Shown here one piece after another: positions 62,771 through 64,000 of a stretch of DNA of 64,000 nucleotides. The notes below the pieces were generated by a model, which searched no databases, was not told the origin of the DNA, and was given only the letters and a program-made list of their open reading frames with translations. Source of the DNA: Allacma fusca (taxonomy: Eukaryota > Arthropoda > Collembola > Symphypleona > Sminthuridae); contig OX359250.1 in assembly GCA_947179485.1 (NCBI GenBank), positions 6,035,661 to 6,099,660 on the forward strand. Reading direction: 5' to 3'. Numbering within the stretch: position 1 is the stretch's first letter; each line of letters begins with the position of its first letter. A program made the position numbers and the translations under genes.

Positions 62771-64000
62771 TGGATGCGCTCCTAAAAGCCACATTATTCT
62801 CTGCAGGCCTTTCACGGAAAGCATAAAATAATACCGAGACTCCTTCTCAATAGTGCTCTGCCTTCTGCCTTCTCCCTTCAATGCCTCAGTCGTCGCTAGA
62901 ATCCCTCTGCCTTCCGCATCAAGCCCCTGCCTTCTCTCTCCATTCATCAGAGCTCCGCTCAAGGTCGTACAATACTTGACCAATTTCAACTCAAGTCCCA
63001 GTCTGCACTACTTCAACTTAGCTCCCGGAATCTTCTTCGAAAACTTTGTTTTTTTCTCAAGTTCTTGGGTCACGTCGTCACTTGGGATATCAAGTCGGAC
63101 TATGAGTAAGTTCGAGTCCCTCAACTTCAAACTATTTAAAGGATGGCTCAACTTCGAGGGAAATTGTGAGATCAGGCGGACTTTTGGCCCAAGGATGTTT
63201 GTATATCTATCTATAGATAGATACGTGTCTATGAATGACATACAAGTCCCTTCACTTTCCCCTGAAATTCACACACCGTACTTGGACAAGAATTTTTGAG
63301 CATTTTTTGGTCCCACATAAAATAAATACAAAATCCGCCCCCCCCCCACACTCGAAAATTTGTGAAAGTGACTGTGGATTTGAGTATGAGGGACAGGAAT
63401 TTGGAAACCACCCTGAGTATCTAATGTATCTATGCATTATTATTATCTACAGAACGTCAATTCCGGCACGTCAATTTTCATCAAAAGGCATTCAAATTTT
63501 AGTCAAATGTAGATATCCCATGTGAACTTATAGTTTGTGTGGAGTTTCAGGAATTATTATTCTAACACCCGCCTGTAACGGGAATTTTCCATTCCCCGCC
63601 CATTCGGGTTCCATCAGATATAGATATTCGGTACTGAAGGATTGTATCTCAACTGTGGGACTCCAGTTGGGACCGGGACGGGGTACAGATGGGACCCGAA
63701 CACAGCCCTGCCCTCGCACTGCCACAGCTTTATGTGCATGCTTATTTTGTGCCTTGAGTACAGACATTGCCTCCGTCTTGTTAGGAGAGCGTTCCATGGA
63801 ATCACTCATCTGGTTCTCCCTCGCGGAACAGGAGTGTGTGGGCGATTTTTTGATTGGAAAAGTCAAGTAGAGAGCATTGAGCATTGTGAGTGAAAAGGAG
63901 GGAGAGAGAGAGAGAGGGGGGAGATGAAAGCGGAGCCATACACTCCTACATAGCTGCGGGCCGAGAGAGTGGGAGAAAGCGAGAGAAAGGCTTGCTCTAA

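Larger units (their letters stand above)
57395..64000. other. Upstream microsatellite-rich region
   Basis: Less AT-rich than the middle of the window. Nine dinucleotide tracts lie in about 6.5 kb. No supported exon on either strand; the open frames seen are mostly repeat-driven. Confidence 0.6.

Noticed and set aside
63528-63884. 118-codon minus-strand frame with an equally long frame opposite
   Set aside because: Open on both strands over the same interval, which points to chance; no recognisable domain.

Overview
This is eukaryotic, AT-rich, gene-poor DNA crowded with microsatellites. I can support one real gene. It is an invertebrate orthologue of NOL4 (nucleolar protein 4), on the minus strand, spread over at least 11 kb and perhaps 21 kb. 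Its exons were found by reading splice acceptors, splice donors and frame directly. Eight exons (47849 down to 36745) join in a single open frame of exactly 1,407 nt (468 residues plus stop). The predicted protein keeps the vertebrate NOL4 signature blocks: the [23 protein letters not shown] core, the basic [13 protein letters not shown] region, the RPTPAHLTS and AKRMRM block, a PTDLS motif, and the C-terminal [23 protein letters not shown] block. The N-terminal half of vertebrate NOL4 was not found. A possible 5' coding exon with a perfect GTAAGT donor and matching phase lies at 57394-57317; it would give a short form of about 494 residues.

The organism is most likely an arthropod, and my guess is a crustacean such as a copepod. 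The guess rests on the NOL4 divergence, the AT-rich low-complexity sequence, intron sizes from 95 nt to several kb, and very many CT/GA and CA/GT repeats. The window alone does not prove the species.

Layout. From 1 to about 19.6 kb there is no recognisable gene; it holds CT, GA, CA and TA microsatellites plus 9-bp and 29-bp tandem repeats. From about 19.6 to 36.6 kb the sequence is AT-rich and nearly free of microsatellites, with scattered coding-like fragments that look decayed (24.9-26.1 kb and 30.6-34.7 kb). From 36.7 to 47.85 kb lies the supported NOL4 gene. Its fourth intron from the 3' end (38.7-42.9 kb) holds a CpG-bearing block with three diverged hairpin-like repeats and a strong G-quadruplex motif. 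From 47.85 to 64 kb is upstream or 5'-intron DNA with an exceptional density of long CT/GA and CA/GT tracts, possibly a GAGA-type regulatory landscape.

No tRNA, rRNA, CRISPR array, operon or intact mobile element was recognised. No clear novel biological system is visible. The best leads are the short NOL4 form and its NOL4 corepressor-type motifs, the intronic hairpin repeats, and the unexplained coding-like fragments.
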